Positions 53,791 through 61,141 of a stretch of DNA of 64,000 nt are shown piece after piece (the first letter of the stretch is position 1; the number at the start of each line of letters is the position of its first letter). A model generated the notes under the pieces. It was not told the origin of the DNA, made no database searches, and saw nothing but the letters and a program-made list of their open reading frames with translations. The stretch comes from Brevibacterium pigmentatum. GTDB lineage: Bacteria > Actinomycetota > Actinomycetes > Actinomycetales > Brevibacteriaceae. The stretch lies in NCBI RefSeq assembly GCF_011617465.1, contig NZ_CP050153.1, positions 2,914,001 through 2,978,000 on the forward strand, written 5' to 3'. The translations under genes were made by a program, and so were the position numbers.

Positions 53791-55257
53791 GTGAGCCACG
53801 ACCGTGAGCACCTGACCCTCGTCTGGTTCCGCGACGACCTGCGGGTCGACGACCACGAGGCACTGACCGAAGCCCGCGCCGACGGTCAGGTCATCGGCCT
53901 CTGGATCAGAGAGTGTCGCGATGACGACGGGCTGGGCCCACGCCCGCTGGGAGGGGCCGCTCGCTGGTGGGCACACGAGTCCCTGCGAGCCCTGGAGTCA
54001 GAACTCGCGACGCTCGGGATCCCGCTGCTCTTCGCCGCAGGTTCTGCCGCAGACATCATCCCCCGAGCCGCCGCGGACCTGGAGGTCGATGCGGTCCGCT
54101 GGTCGCGCCGCTATGCACCGGCCTCCCGTGACCTCGACGCGCAGATCAAGACGCGGCTGACCGATGCCGGGTGTCCGGCGCACTCCCATTGCGGTGCGCT
54201 TCTCGTCGAGCCTTGGACGGTCAGCCCGCAGGGCGGAGACTTCTACAAGGTCTTCACCCCGTTCTTCAAAGCCGTCCGCGATTGCACAGTCGGCGACGTC
54301 CTCCCTCCGCCTGCCGAACAGAAGCCTCTGTCCGATGCGCGACGGAAATCCCTGGACGAGCACCCCTGGGTGCGCAGCCTCGAGAGTCTCGGTCTGCTCG
54401 ACGGGACCGATACGGCCTCCGGCGATTTCGCTTCGGCTCGGACTCCGCAATGGTGGCGCACGACCGTGGCCGAGCACTGGAATCCCGGGAGTCGGGAGGC
54501 CCTCCGGAAGCTGCAGGAGCTGAGCGAGGCCATCGGCGACTACGCCGAGTCGCACGATGTCCCGGCCGACCCCGACAGTACGTCCGGCCTGTCGCCGCGA
54601 CTGCGCTTCGGCGAACTCTCCCCCCGCCAGCTGCTGGCAGCGGCCCTGGACATACCGGAGGTGCGGGACGATGATCGGCAGGCATGGATCCGCCAGCTCT
54701 ACTGGCGCGAGTTCTCCTGGCACCTGGCCTATCACCTGCCGGGCGTCGAATCCGAACCGATGCGACCTGAATTCGCGTCCTTCCCCTATGAGGACGACCC
54801 CGAGGCACTCGACCACTGGTGCAGCGGCACGACCGGGATCGACCTCGTCGACGCCGGCATGGCTCAGCTGTGGCAGACCGGATGGATGCACAATCGAGTG
54901 CGGATGGCCACGGCGAGCTTCCTGACGAAGAATCTGCTCATCCACTGGTGGCACGGCGAACAGTGGTTCTGGGACACGCTCGTCGATGCCGACGAAGCGA
55001 ACAATCCGGTGTCGTGGCAATGGGTGGCCGGGTGCGGAGCCGATGCGGCTCCGTATTTTCGGATCTTCAATCCCGAACGCCAACGTGAGCGTTTCGATCC
55101 CGACTGCGAGTACGTGGGCAGGTGGTTGGGCCGCGGTCCGGGCGGTCTCACTCGGGCGGAACGCTCGCAGAATGATCGCGAGCCGATCGTCGATCTCAAG
55201 GCATCGCGCCAGGCGGCATTGGCCGCCTATGACCGGATGAAGAGTGAGGCGAAATGA
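53791..55257 (+). CDS. phrB: Deoxyribodipyrimidine photolyase (class I)
   Basis: A 488-residue blue-light enzyme that repairs cyclobutane pyrimidine dimers. The antenna-cofactor domain starts LTLVWFRDDLRVDDHEAL (about 9-26). The FAD domain carries WIRQLYWREFSWHLAYHLPG, GWMHNRVRMATASFLTKNLL, and the late WQWVAGCGADAAPYFRIFNP region, which together bind FAD and the lesion. Trp residues of the electron-transfer chain are present. The start is a GTG. It overlaps the next gene by four bases, giving a marR-phrB-epimerase operon. Confidence 0.93.
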   Translation: MSHDREHLTLVWFRDDLRVDDHEALTEARADGQVIGLWIRECRDDDGLGPRPLGGAARWWAHESLRALESELATLGIPLLFAAGSAADIIPRAAADLEVDAVRWSRRYAPASRDLDAQIKTRLTDAGCPAHSHCGALLVEPWTVSPQGGDFYKVFTPFFKAVRDCTVGDVLPPPAEQKPLSDARRKSLDEHPWVRSLESLGLLDGTDTASGDFASARTPQWWRTTVAEHWNPGSREALRKLQELSEAIGDYAESHDVPADPDSTSGLSPRLRFGELSPRQLLAAALDIPEVRDDDRQAWIRQLYWREFSWHLAYHLPGVESEPMRPEFASFPYEDDPEALDHWCSGTTGIDLVDAGMAQLWQTGWMHNRVRMATASFLTKNLLIHWWHGEQWFWDTLVDADEANNPVSWQWVAGCGADAAPYFRIFNPERQRERFDPDCEYVGRWLGRGPGGLTRAERSQNDREPIVDLKASRQAALAAYDRMKSEAK

Positions 55258-56120
55258 GCACGACGAACGGTCGCAGGATTCTCATGGCCGGGTGCGGAGA
55301 CCTGGGCACACGGCTGGGCCTGCGACTGGTCGACCAGGGGCACCGGGTGATCGGACTGCGCCGACGCGTCTCCGAACTGCCCGACGCCTTCGAGACGATC
55401 AGTATGGACCTCTCCGGATTCGGAGCTCCCGGCCGCACTGATGCAGAAGTCCCTACCCGCAGCGATTCGCGGTTAAACGAACTTGACGCGGTTGTCATCA
55501 CTCTCACCCCGGACGAGCCGACCCGGGCCGGATACGAACACTCGTACCTCCACGGGCTGAGGGGGCTTGCCCGCGTGCTCGGGTCACAGCCGGGCCGAGT
55601 CGTCCTGGTCTCCTCCACGCGTGTCCTTGCGGAGGACCCGACGCGTGTGATCACCGAAGACGCTCCACTCGCCCCAGGGTCCGGGCCGGGTGAGGTCCTC
55701 GCTGCGGCCGAGTCCGAGGCGGCCGAGCTCTTCGACCACCTCACCATCGTCCGCCCGGCTGGTATCTACGGACCTGGCCGCACCCGCCTCATCGACTCCG
55801 TGCGACGCGGCCAGCGGTTCAACCATCAGCGGTGGACGAATCGCATCCACCGAAACGACCTCGTGCGCGGCCTCGAGCGCTTGGCACTCGGCTCGGAACC
55901 GCCGGACCTGGTCCACGCTGTCGATTCGCTTCCTGCCCAGATGGGCGACGTCGCCGCCTTCATCGCCGGCCGCCTCGGCGTGCCCGTCCCCGGCCATGCC
56001 GACGACGAGAAGCCGAGCGGCAAACGGATCGACGGAACTCGCTTCGGCTCGCTCATGGGCGAACTCGGCTACCCCACGTACCGGCACGGCTTCGCTTCGA
56101 TGCTGACGACAGCCCCCTGA
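55254..56120 (+). CDS. NAD(P)-binding SDR/epimerase-like protein (YeeZ-like)
   Basis: A 288-residue extended-SDR-type protein. ILMAGCGDLGTRLGLRL (about 10-26) is a variant dinucleotide motif typical of the YeeZ group. VVLVSSTRVLAEDPTRVITED and IVRPAGIYGPGR follow. The family's usual catalytic YxxxK is not clear. It is coupled to phrB and convergent with the following SDR gene. No substrate can be assigned. Association with photolyase genes is seen in other actinobacteria, by recollection, not by search. Confidence 0.8.
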   Translation: MSTTNGRRILMAGCGDLGTRLGLRLVDQGHRVIGLRRRVSELPDAFETISMDLSGFGAPGRTDAEVPTRSDSRLNELDAVVITLTPDEPTRAGYEHSYLHGLRGLARVLGSQPGRVVLVSSTRVLAEDPTRVITEDAPLAPGSGPGEVLAAAESEAAELFDHLTIVRPAGIYGPGRTRLIDSVRRGQRFNHQRWTNRIHRNDLVRGLERLALGSEPPDLVHAVDSLPAQMGDVAAFIAGRLGVPVPGHADDEKPSGKRIDGTRFGSLMGELGYPTYRHGFASMLTTAP

Positions 56121-56142
56121 TCATGGACAAAACCGGGAACGT

Positions 56143-57687
56143 TCAGGCTCGGCGCCGCGCCTCGGCTGCGATGTTCTTCGCCATCGCGGGAAAGATGAAG
56201 CGATGAAACGGGGCGACGAGGGCCCAGTAGATGCGGCCTCGCACTCCAATGGGGATGAAGGTCGCCGTCTGGTGATACTCACAGCCTTCGACTGAGTCTG
56301 TCAGAGCGAATTCGAGCCACGCGTGACCGGAGACCTTCATCTCGGCGCGCAGCAGAAGACGAGAGTTCGGCTCCAGCTGTTCGACTCGCCACCAGTCGAC
56401 GGGATCGCCGATGCGCAGGCTGTCGGGCAGCCGTCGGCCCCGGTTGAGGCCAGCGCCTCCGACTGCTTTGTCCCAGATCCCACGAATCTTCCATGCGAGC
56501 GGCCACGAGTACCAGCCGTTGGTCCCACCGATCCCCTCGATCACAGGCCACACCTCGGCGGCGCTGACACCGCTGATCGTCGTCGACCGCTCATCGGTGA
56601 AGATGCGCCGGCCGGACCACTTCGGATCACTGGGCGACGGCTGGGCCGCCTCGTCGAGCTCTCCGGCGTCGGCGTCCCAGTTCGTATCCACGGCACCTTC
56701 GACTTCGCGGCGCAGGGCGAGTCGGACGGCGTCGGCGAACCCGATGAGTCCGGACTCGGGCGGCGGGATGACCGCGTCGACGTCCTGGTCCGAGGCCACA
56801 GCATCCTCCTGCAAGGATTGGACGAGCGGCAAGGTGAGGCTGAACGGCAGCGGGGTGACCAACCCGACCCAGATGCCTGACAGCGTCGGTGCGGGAAGAG
56901 GCAAAGCGATGACGTGGCGGGGCTTGAGCCCTGCGACGGCAGCAAAAGTACGCATCACGTTCGCATAAGTGAGGATCTGACGTGAACCGATGTCGAAGGA
57001 CCGGTTGACCGCCTCCTGCACATCGGCCGCGGAGAGAAGGTAGTAGAGCGCGTCCCGAACCGACAGCGGCTCGACACGGTTGGCCACCCAGTCCGGTGCC
57101 GGCATCCATCTGAGGGTCAGAGCGAGATGGCGAACCATCTCGAACGAGGCAGAGCCGGAGCCGATGATGATGCCGGCGTTGAAGACGATCGCGTCGACCT
57201 CGGAGTCGAGCAGAATGCGGCCGACGTTCGCCCGTGAGCGCATATGCTTTGACAGCTCACGTCCCTCCGGATGGAGCCCTCCGAGGTAGACGACGCGGCG
57301 GACGCCGGCGGACGCAGCCGCACTGGCGAAGCGCCTGGCTGCTTCGGCCTCAGCCGCCTCGAAGTCCCCACCGGACCCCATGGAATGCACCAGGTAATAG
57401 GCCGTATCGATGCCGCTGAGGCTGTCATCGAGACCGCGACCGGTGTCGAGGTCGACGGTTCTCACGTCGACGTCAGCCGCCCATGGAACCTGCTTGAGCT
57501 TCTCCGGTCGCCGCACCCCGGCCCGCACCTCGTGACCAGCCTGCAGCAGGCGAGGCACAAGGCGACCACCGATGTAGCCGGTCGCCCCGAGCACGAGGAT
57601 ACGGCGCGGGGTGCGGGTCTGTCGGATGACTTCGTCGCCGGGCGACTTCGAGTTGTGCGGGGTCAAGCATTTCGTCGGGCGATTCAT
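56143..57687 (-). CDS. SDR family oxidoreductase with DUF2867 domain
   Basis: A 514-residue two-domain protein. The N-terminal half is an atypical NmrA-like SDR with ILVLGATGYIGGRLVPRLL (about 30-48) and YYLVHSMGSGGDFEAAE. The C-terminal 150 residues match DUF2867, a START-like fold: SGRRIFTDERSTTI, GWYSWPLAWKIRG and the final FHRFIFPAMAKNIA. The pair is common in actinobacteria near photolyase and carotenoid genes; function is not established. A GGAAGGA SD precedes the ATG. An inverted repeat, ACTATCT-N6-AGATAGT, lies 73 bases upstream. Confidence 0.85.
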   Translation of the reverse strand: MNRPTKCLTPHNSKSPGDEVIRQTRTPRRILVLGATGYIGGRLVPRLLQAGHEVRAGVRRPEKLKQVPWAADVDVRTVDLDTGRGLDDSLSGIDTAYYLVHSMGSGGDFEAAEAEAARRFASAAASAGVRRVVYLGGLHPEGRELSKHMRSRANVGRILLDSEVDAIVFNAGIIIGSGSASFEMVRHLALTLRWMPAPDWVANRVEPLSVRDALYYLLSAADVQEAVNRSFDIGSRQILTYANVMRTFAAVAGLKPRHVIALPLPAPTLSGIWVGLVTPLPFSLTLPLVQSLQEDAVASDQDVDAVIPPPESGLIGFADAVRLALRREVEGAVDTNWDADAGELDEAAQPSPSDPKWSGRRIFTDERSTTISGVSAAEVWPVIEGIGGTNGWYSWPLAWKIRGIWDKAVGGAGLNRGRRLPDSLRIGDPVDWWRVEQLEPNSRLLLRAEMKVSGHAWLEFALTDSVEGCEYHQTATFIPIGVRGRIYWALVAPFHRFIFPAMAKNIAAEARRRA

Positions 57688-57759
57688 CAGAGGATCCTTC
57701 CGGCCTGCCGAGATCGGCTGTCATGGACCAACCCTACACATTTTATTAACTCATTGGAT

Positions 57760-57779
57760 ACTATCTACCAGCAGATAGT
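57760..57779. promoter_or_regulatory. Inverted repeat upstream of the SDR-DUF2867 gene
   Basis: ACTATCT (57760-57766) and AGATAGT (57773-57779) are separated by six bases. It lies in an AT-rich spacer, just after the Rv2629-like gene's stop and upstream of the SDR gene. The symmetry and size suit a MarR/TetR-type operator. It is unlike the palindrome upstream of the marR gene, so a different regulator may act here. Confidence 0.4.
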
Positions 57780-57785
57780 TGCGCC

Positions 57786-58826
57786 TCAGTCCGCCAGCGC
57801 AGCGCCGACGTCGTAGCGGAGAATCGCAGCGATGCCTTCGGACATCGGCTCATGACTGAGCCCGATCTCTGCTGAGGACAGAACAGCTTGGGCGATGATG
57901 CCTGCTTCGCCCTCTGCCGCTTCGGCGTCGTCGAGCAGCAGGGTCGCCACCGCACCGCGCTCGACTGCCTTCGCGACTTCGGCGTGGCCTTCGACCGCAC
58001 GGTCGTGGGCCTTGCTCTCGGCCAGCCGTTCGGAGTTCTCGGCCTCGCGCTCGCCGGCGAGTCTGGTCACGAGTGTTCGGACCGCCACATCGATCGCCTC
58101 TTCGGCACCGTCATCGTCATTGCCGCCTTCTGAGATCTCGTGAAGCAGCTCTTCGGCCCTTACGGACAGTTCGGCCTTGACGACAGTTCTGCCCTGCACT
58201 TCTCCTGCCAGGACGACGGCGTCGGGTGCATGATCGGTGATCAATCGGTCGATGAAGTCGGCGACCGCGCGCGCGTTGTCTTTGATGATCTCATCGACGC
58301 GGCGCCGGATCTGGTTGTGTGAGTAAGCTCCTCGCCGCGGCTTGTTGATGTCTTCGTCGTTGTCGCCGGTCACGTGGACCGGCTCGTTCTCGATGCGTTC
58401 GCGATCCGGGGTCACGCTCAGTTCACGGACGGCCGCACCATCCTGCCCGGCGATGACGAGAACGACGTCGAACTGTCTGGACTCCTGGCGGAGGTAGGCT
58501 CCGAGTTCGGGCACGTCTCCGTAGTGCGCCGCGTCGCCATCTCCCAACGCCGCGTCCCAATGTTCGTCCAGCAGAACTCCTTGTGAGTTCGCCACGATGG
58601 TCCGACCGTCCGTGTGCACCTCGGTGGGTTCATCGACGAGGATGATCGCATCGATGGACTCGAGGAGAGACTCCTCTGCCCCGCTTTCGGACAGCTGGTC
58701 TCGCAGCTCCGACCAGCGCAGACGCAGCTGCGTCTCGGCATCGGCTGAAGGAGTACGACCCTCAAGGTAGACCGTGGCATATGGACCGCCGCTCCCGTAG
58801 ACCGTGCGCAAGTGACTGTGGTTCAT
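57786..58826 (-). CDS. Rv2629-like (baeRF family) ribosome-associated factor
   Basis: A 346-residue protein of the bacterial-archaeal eRF1-like (baeRF/Vms1) superfamily that includes mycobacterial Rv2629. It begins TVYGSGGPYATVYLEG and has the RRGAYSHNQIRRRVDEIIKDNARAVADFI stretch (read in parts, about 170-198). The C-terminal half contains the ALLLL-like beta-strand and VERGAVATLLLDDAE typical of L30e-like domains. Family members act on peptidyl-tRNA or stalled/hibernating ribosomes. In mycobacteria Rv2629 is part of the dormancy response. A GAGGAGG SD is present. Confidence 0.85.
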   Translation of the reverse strand: MNHSHLRTVYGSGGPYATVYLEGRTPSADAETQLRLRWSELRDQLSESGAEESLLESIDAIILVDEPTEVHTDGRTIVANSQGVLLDEHWDAALGDGDAAHYGDVPELGAYLRQESRQFDVVLVIAGQDGAAVRELSVTPDRERIENEPVHVTGDNDEDINKPRRGAYSHNQIRRRVDEIIKDNARAVADFIDRLITDHAPDAVVLAGEVQGRTVVKAELSVRAEELLHEISEGGNDDDGAEEAIDVAVRTLVTRLAGEREAENSERLAESKAHDRAVEGHAEVAKAVERGAVATLLLDDAEAAEGEAGIIAQAVLSSAEIGLSHEPMSEGIAAILRYDVGAALAD

Positions 58827-58937
58827 CCCTTGTTCCTCCTCAGCATCTGTGTTTATCTGTCCGGACCCCGCGGGGACCCGCCGCGGTGTACGCGGTCTTC
58901 TTAGCCTGGCATTGTGCGGAGACCCCTGTAAACAGTC

Positions 58938-58966
58938 TTGACAACCCTGAGCCGGGCCTTTATCGA
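58938..58966 (+). promoter_or_regulatory. Sigma70-like promoter pointing into the small membrane-protein gene (antisense)
   Basis: TTGACA (58938-58943), a 17-base spacer and TATCGA (58961-58966). Transcription would start near 58973 on the + strand and run antisense to the small gene at 58979-59146. The consensus match is good but no + strand gene begins nearby. Confidence 0.35.
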
Positions 58967-58978
58967 TACGATCTCAGG

Positions 58979-59146
58979 TCAACTTCGCGGACCGGCCGGA
59001 GGCCCTCCGAAGAAGGCGGTCAGCACGGGACCGACGATGCAGGCGGCGATGAGACAGACGATGCCCAATTTGTACTCCTTTCGGAACAGAGCGAGGACGC
59101 CAGACAGGGCCAGAACTCCTGCGATGACCCACAAGACGATGAGCAT
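58979..59146 (-). CDS. Small membrane protein, 55 residues
   Basis: A short gene with an AGAAGGAGA SD placed correctly before its ATG. The product begins MLIVLWVIAGVLALSGV, has a FRKEYKLG turn, then IVCLIAACIVGPVLTAFFGG and a Pro/Gly tail. It is therefore two hydrophobic helices in a hairpin. Small hairpin membrane proteins of this kind often modulate other membrane proteins or respond to envelope stress. The family is not recognised. It stands alone upstream of the Rv2629-like gene. Confidence 0.7.
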   Translation of the reverse strand: MLIVLWVIAGVLALSGVLALFRKEYKLGIVCLIAACIVGPVLTAFFGGPPAGPRS

Positions 59147-59252
59147 GATATTCTCCTTCTCTCCGCGAGGCAGGACGTCTCGATCGTCGGTTCGCCCAAC
59201 TACACAATGGTCTTCATCGTGACACCTCTCACTCCCGCTGACAACGGCCCGA

Positions 59253-59369
59253 GCCTGACAATGGACCCCTGCGAAGACAGACGGTCAGCTCATCGACGAC
59301 TTCGCCATCGAACAGCAGGGCCCCGCTGCACTCGGCCGCAATGCACCATCGCCCCGGGGATTGTCAGGC
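59253..59369. promoter_or_regulatory. Separated 10-bp inverted repeat upstream of the oxidoreductase gene
   Basis: GCCTGACAAT (59253-59262) and ATTGTCAGGC (59360-59369) are exact complements 97 bases apart. The second copy ends 33 bases before the gene start. They could be two sites for one dimeric regulator, bound in opposite orientation, with looping. Nothing else recognisable lies in the 256-base spacer. Confidence 0.35.
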
Positions 59370-59402
59370 CAGCTTCGGCTTCTGAAGTGACACAATGGGA
59401 AT

Positions 59403-60368
59403 ATGAACACCGAGATCAACACCGAAACGATGATGCGCGCCGTCAGTCAGCAGACTTTTGGAAGCGCCGACGTCCTCGAAATCACCGAGATCCCACGACC
59501 GAAGCCCCGCCCCAACGAAATCCTTGTGAAAGTCCACGCTGCGGGTCTCAACCCGACCGATTGGAAGCACCGTTCCGGCCACGGCTTCGTCGACGATCTG
59601 CCATTGGTGCTCGGCTGGGACGTCTCCGGAGTGGTCGAAGCCGTCGGCATCGGCGTCGCGACGTTCGCGCCCGGAGACGAGGTGTTCGGCATGCTGTCGT
59701 ATCCGTTTGGGCTCGGCTCCCACGCCGAATACGTCGCCGCCCCGGCCAGATTCTTCGCGTCGAAACCCCGATCGGTCGACCATGTGCAGGCGGGAGCACT
59801 CCCCCTCGCCTCTCTGACCGCTTGGCAGGCGCTCGTCGACAACGCCGGCTTACAGCCCGGACAGCGTGTGCTGATTCACGCGGCCGCAGGCGGCGTCGGG
59901 CACATAGCCGTACAGATCGCGAAATCGCTGGGCGCATACGTGATCGGAACCGCGAGTTCGGCGAAGCACGGCTTCCTGCGCGAGCTCGGCGTCGATGAGG
60001 TCGTCGACTACCGCACAGAGGACCTAACCGAGCGAGTGCAAGACGTCGACGCGGTGCTCGACACGATCGGCGGTGACACGGCAATGCGCTCCCTGCACAC
60101 GCTTCGAAAGGGCGGCTCTCTCGTGTCGCTCATCCCTGTCGGCTCCGCTGATCTCCTTCGCGAAGCAGATCAGCTCGGAGTGCGAGCACTTCGGATGCTC
60201 GTGGACTCCTCGCGCAGCACACTGGAAACCATCTCCGGGCTCGTCGACGACGGTGCACTGCGTGCCACAATCGCCGGCACTTTCCCGCTCTCGAAGGCAG
60301 CAGAAGCCCACCGAGAGGGCGAGACCAACCGCACCACCGGCAAACTCGTACTCACAATGGACGAGTAG
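59403..60368 (+). CDS. Zinc-free NADP-dependent quinone oxidoreductase-like protein
   Basis: A 321-residue medium-chain dehydrogenase/reductase. The N-terminal catalytic domain has HAAGLNPTDWKHRSG, where the Cys ligands of zinc alcohol dehydrogenases are absent, and GWDVSGVVEAVG. The Rossmann domain has HAAAGGVGHIAVQIAKSLGAYVIGTAS (about 159-185 in parts). The set matches the quinone oxidoreductase/zeta-crystallin subgroup, which reduces quinones or enones with NADPH. A GGGA SD precedes the ATG. A strong hairpin follows. Confidence 0.88.
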   Translation: MNTEINTETMMRAVSQQTFGSADVLEITEIPRPKPRPNEILVKVHAAGLNPTDWKHRSGHGFVDDLPLVLGWDVSGVVEAVGIGVATFAPGDEVFGMLSYPFGLGSHAEYVAAPARFFASKPRSVDHVQAGALPLASLTAWQALVDNAGLQPGQRVLIHAAAGGVGHIAVQIAKSLGAYVIGTASSAKHGFLRELGVDEVVDYRTEDLTERVQDVDAVLDTIGGDTAMRSLHTLRKGGSLVSLIPVGSADLLREADQLGVRALRMLVDSSRSTLETISGLVDDGALRATIAGTFPLSKAAEAHREGETNRTTGKLVLTMDE

Positions 60369-60425
60369 GCCAAGCGCAATCTGGTCAGTTCCTCAGTCGA
60401 AGCGGCACTATGCTCACTGCCGCGA

Positions 60426-60465
60426 CGCAGGGCCCGGCACCTGTGCATCGGTGCCGGGCCCTGCG
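60426..60465. terminator. Bidirectional terminator hairpin
   Basis: A perfect 15-base stem CGCAGGGCCCGGCAC / GTGCCGGGCCCTGCG with a 10-base loop, between the convergent oxidoreductase and small acidic protein genes. No U-tract follows, which is common in high-GC actinobacteria. Confidence 0.75.
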
Positions 60466-60475
60466 ATCACGGAAG

Positions 60476-60649
60476 TCAGTAGTGTGCTGGCGGATCGCTC
60501 GCGGGGAAGGACTCTTCCTCCCACTCATCGACCAATTCGTCCTCTTTCTCCTTCGACGCGGAATCCGTGCCGGGCATTTCCGCAACGTCATCCCTGGCTC
60601 CCTCGGGGGCCACTTTCGGATCCTTCTCGTCTTCGCTGAAATCGCTCAT
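60476..60649 (-). CDS. Small acidic protein with SFPASDPPA motif
   Basis: A 57-residue acidic protein ending WEEESFPASDPPAHY. The SFPASDPPA tail recurs in many small bacterial proteins of unknown function. The first part is Asp/Glu/Lys-rich and likely disordered. The ATG at 60649 is preferred because an AAGGGA SD lies at the right distance; an ATG three codons upstream is too close to it. It is alone in its operon. Confidence 0.72.
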   Translation of the reverse strand: MSDFSEDEKDPKVAPEGARDDVAEMPGTDSASKEKEDELVDEWEEESFPASDPPAHY

Positions 60650-60816
60650 CACGATCATCCCTTCTCTATCGAGTGTACGAACCTATGCTGACACGCTTTG
60701 ATCCAACTGGGTAGGGGTGCGGGCATGTTGGCATGAGGCATTACGGGGGTGCCGCTCGGCAGAGGCACCACGTAGACTGATCACCTATCCGCGCTCTCCA
60801 GCGAAAGGTGACCAGA

Positions 60817-61047
60817 ATGTCAACCGACGACAACAGCACCGAAGGCAACACATCAGACAGCATGCGCAAAGCTGCGGAGAACCTCGATCACGAGGCCGGA
60901 GGTGCACCGTCATCCGAGTACCTCGATAAGGTCGATCCCGACGACTTCGGCCGCACCGATGAAACCGGCGAGGATGAGGACCGCGACGAGGATGCCGCCT
61001 CCGACGATAACGCATCGGCGAACGGTTCTACCTCGACTGATCGCTGA
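60817..61047 (+). CDS. Small acidic, probably disordered protein
   Basis: A 76-residue protein rich in Asp, Glu, Ser and Asn (for example GEDEDRDEDAASDDNA), with no hydrophobic core. The central AAENLDHEAGGAPSSEYLDK segment may fold as a helix. A GAAAGGTGA SD precedes the ATG at 60817. The family is not recognised. A 56-bp perfect palindrome lies just after its end, shared with the convergent ABC transporter genes. Confidence 0.68.
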   Translation: MSTDDNSTEGNTSDSMRKAAENLDHEAGGAPSSEYLDKVDPDDFGRTDETGEDEDRDEDAASDDNASANGSTSTDR

Positions 61048-61075
61048 CGACCTTCAGAGCATCGTCGGCTCACAA

Positions 61076-61131
61076 CACAGTTTGGGGCGGGTAGCACCTG
61101 TTTGAACAGGTGCTACCCGCCCCAAACTGTG
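61076..61131. terminator. Perfect 56-bp palindrome between convergent genes
   Basis: Arms of 27 bases match exactly around a TG loop: CACAGTTTGGGGCGGGTAGC at the left end and GCTACCCGCCCCAAACTGTG at the right. It sits between the small acidic protein gene and the ABC transporter stop, 10 bases before the latter. It should form a very stable hairpin from either strand. It has the length of the REP-like family but a different sequence. Confidence 0.88.
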
Positions 61132-61141
61132 CCACAAGCCC

